This document shows positions 62,366 to 64,000 of a stretch of 64,000 bases of DNA, piece after piece. Each line of letters opens with the position of its first letter. Position 1 is the first letter of the stretch. The translations under genes were made by a program, and so were the position numbers. The notes under the pieces are model-generated. The model saw only the letters and a list, made by a program, of their open reading frames with translations, was not told where the DNA came from and searched no databases. Source of the DNA: an uncultured Paracoccaceae bacterium (GTDB lineage: Bacteria > Pseudomonadota > Alphaproteobacteria > Rhodobacterales > Rhodobacteraceae); the NCBI GenBank assembly GCA_947503965.1, contig CANNFU010000001.1, positions 806,001 to 870,000 of the forward strand, written 5' to 3'.

Positions 62366-62940
62366 CGGGCGCCAGGTGGCATGACGCCGCCGTTGCCGCA
62401 AAGAATGGGTCGAGGATTAAAGATGCTTTAGGGGAAACACCGTCTACCAAAATCATCTTGGTGTTCCGCCGACACGAACAACCCGGCTCCGCAGCTTTGG
62501 GTTAGGCATAGCAGGCGCGTCGCCCTCGTTTACCAACCAAAACTGCCGAATTGACATATCCTATAAAATCACTCAGGTTTATACAGATCCAGCCACCCGC
62601 GCCCTGCGCTTGGGAAGCCCGACATTTCCGATAATGAAAGGACACCCAGCCATGCGAAATGCGCGTGACATAGGCACAGAGCCGCCAGACGATCTATTGC
62701 AGGTTCCGACCAAGGCCGAAATTCTGACCATATTGCTTGATGACGGAAAACAGGCTGCACCACACGGACGGCAAATGACCCGCACCATAACAACGTCCGG
62801 TTCGACGACCTGCGCAACTTAGCCAGAAACGGCCAATTGGCGCAGATCAGCGTTCAGGCGCGACAGCTGCGGGTGGTCGTGGTGATCGGCAGGATGCCCG
62901 AACAAACCCAAGCAAAACTTTATCCACAGGATCAACTTTC
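62366..62940. other. Gene-poor region, no supported gene
   Basis: These 575 bp contain only short frames. One, 62652-62822, starts MRNARDIGTEPPDDLL. Another, without its own ATG, runs from about 62744 to 62942 and has a coding-like stretch (FDDLRNLARNGQLAQIS). They could be remnants of a broken gene, but no family is recognisable. TTGACA at 62551 lacks a good partner box. No iron-box consensus could be confirmed upstream of the imelysin gene. Confidence 0.4.
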
Positions 62941-64000
62941 ATGAAATCCAGTCTACTTGCAGGGACCGTGCTGTGTCTCTCATCCGCGATGCCTGCACTG
63001 GCCATCGAAAAAGCCGACGTTCTGGTGAACTACGCCAATATGGCCGCGGCGAAATACACCGATAGCCTGATAACTGCGCGCACCATGCAGGCAGCCATCA
63101 ATGATCTCGTCGCCAATCCATCCGCCGAAAACCTGCAAGCGGCAAAAGATGCCTGGCTGGCCGCCCGCGTACCTTATCAACAAACCGAGGTCTTTCGCTT
63201 TGGGAACGCCATCGTCGATGACTGGGAAGGCAAGGTAAATGCCTGGCCGCTTGATGAAGGTCTTATCGACTATGTTGATGCGTCTTATGGTGGCCTATCC
63301 GATGAAAATGCGGCCGCCGCGTTGAATGTCATTGCGAATGTATCGTTCACGCTGGGTGGTGAAACGATTGATGCGTCCAGCATTACCCCCGCCCTGCTGG
63401 CGGACACCTTGCAAGAGGCTGACGGTGTCGAGGCCAATGTCGCCACCGGATATCACGCGATTGAATTCCTGCTTTGGGGTCAAGACCTGAATGGTCACGG
63501 CGCAGGCGCAGGCAACCGGCCGTGGACCGATTATGCGGCGAGTGATGCCTGCACGAACGGGAATTGCAACCGGCGTGGAGAATATCTGATCGCGGCCACG
63601 AACCTTCTTGTCTCTGATCTGGAATGGATGGTGGCGCAATGGACCGATGGCGGCGCGGCACGCGCGGCGGTCACCGCTGATCAGGATGCAGGTATCGCGG
63701 CAATCCTGACCGGCTTGGGGTCGCTGTCCTATGGCGAAACCGCCGGTGAACGGATGCGTCTTGGCGTCATGCTGAACGAACCCGAGGAAGAACATTCATG
63801 CTTTGCCGATAACACCCATAACGACCATTTCTACAATGGTCTGGGCATCCAGTCAGTCTATCACGGCACGTATACACGTATTGACGGCTCGGTCGTATTA
63901 GGCCCTTCACTGTCAGATCTGGTGGCCGAAACGGACCCGGCGCTTGACATGGAGATGCAGATGAAACTGTCCCACGCGGTGACCGCACTCAGCCGGATCA
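62941..64000 (+). CDS. Imelysin family protein, partial at window end
   Basis: The first 353 residues of an exported protein with a signal peptide (MKSSLLAGTVLCLSSAMPALA). It matches the imelysin/insulin-cleaving peptidase M75 family, with the GxHxxE motif GYHAIE (H172, E175), the W-rich region WPLDEGLIDYVD, and a late NEPEEEHSCFADNTHND block. Family members are iron-regulated outer-membrane or periplasmic proteins, usually with EfeU/cytochrome peroxidase-type partners, which lie beyond the window if present. The stop is not reached by base 64000. Confidence 0.88.
   Translation, partial: MKSSLLAGTVLCLSSAMPALAIEKADVLVNYANMAAAKYTDSLITARTMQAAINDLVANPSAENLQAAKDAWLAARVPYQQTEVFRFGNAIVDDWEGKVNAWPLDEGLIDYVDASYGGLSDENAAAALNVIANVSFTLGGETIDASSITPALLADTLQEADGVEANVATGYHAIEFLLWGQDLNGHGAGAGNRPWTDYAASDACTNGNCNRRGEYLIAATNLLVSDLEWMVAQWTDGGAARAAVTADQDAGIAAILTGLGSLSYGETAGERMRLGVMLNEPEEEHSCFADNTHNDHFYNGLGIQSVYHGTYTRIDGSVVLGPSLSDLVAETDPALDMEMQMKLSHAVTALSRI

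Noticed and set aside
62551..62583. Promoter TTGACA...TTTATA in the gene-poor stretch
   Set aside because: The spacing between the boxes is 21 bp, too long for a standard promoter.

Overview
The window reads as chromosomal DNA of a marine alphaproteobacterium of the Rhodobacterales (Roseobacter type, for example the Loktanella/Yoonia neighbourhood). The basis is gene content rather than a database search: a DUF2794 protein, ETF-ubiquinone oxidoreductase, rpmI-rplT near pheS/pheT and pyk, an N-formylglutamate amidohydrolase with a DUF1244 gene, an MttB-type methyltransferase and many short ATGA/GTGA gene overlaps. There is no phage, plasmid backbone, insertion sequence, CRISPR array or rRNA operon. 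One tRNA is present, the initiator tRNA-fMet.

Layout. 1-3.4 kb: a structured leader with competing hairpins, a DUF2794 gene, a cell-wall NlpC/P60 peptidase with an M17 aminopeptidase, and a small hypothetical. 3.4-6.5 kb: an inorganic-carbon operon (beta carbonic anhydrase, alpha/beta hydrolase, SbtA-type bicarbonate permease, SbtB-like PII protein). 6.5-16.5 kb: housekeeping and metabolic genes (stand-alone DnaB-type ATPase, zapE, GNAT, a 5TM diguanylate cyclase, hydrolases, an ornithine cyclodeaminase-like protein, a HAD phosphatase, S-formylglutathione hydrolase, an AEC transporter, greA). 16.7-28.2 kb: ETF-QO, a MuiA-type protein, a small Met-rich secreted protein, asd, an arsR-arsI organoarsenical pair with an operator on the start codon, an FrhB/BciB-like flavo-iron-sulfur reductase, an Lrp regulator divergent from alanine dehydrogenase, mscL, a GST and ytoQ. 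28.2-37.3 kb: the translation block pheT, pheS, rplT, rpmI, interrupted by a 117-aa membrane protein and by a GAF-GGDEF cyclase on the other strand, then pyk and two further genes. 37.4-45.4 kb: a heme oxygenase/bacteriophytochrome pair, a TerB-like gene, the initiator tRNA, and a LysR-controlled MttB-like methyltransferase with a dehydrogenase.

45.4-55.5 kb holds the most unusual system: eight co-directional, mostly overlapping genes encoding a membrane Ser/Thr kinase with a long proline-rich outer region, an FHA protein, a PP2C phosphatase, three dynamin-like or TRAFAC-type GTPases, a small roadblock-like protein and an unidentified 253-aa protein. Kinase, phosphatase and phosphothreonine reader beside three membrane-remodelling-type GTPases and a possible GTPase co-regulator suggest a phosphorylation-controlled membrane machine. 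No type VI secretion genes accompany it.

55.9-64 kb: a GAPDH-family gene, a TetA-like efflux pump, a TIM-barrel sugar isomerase, a DUF998 membrane protein, a fatty acid desaturase, a tryptophanase-family lyase, a gene-poor stretch, and an imelysin gene running off the end.
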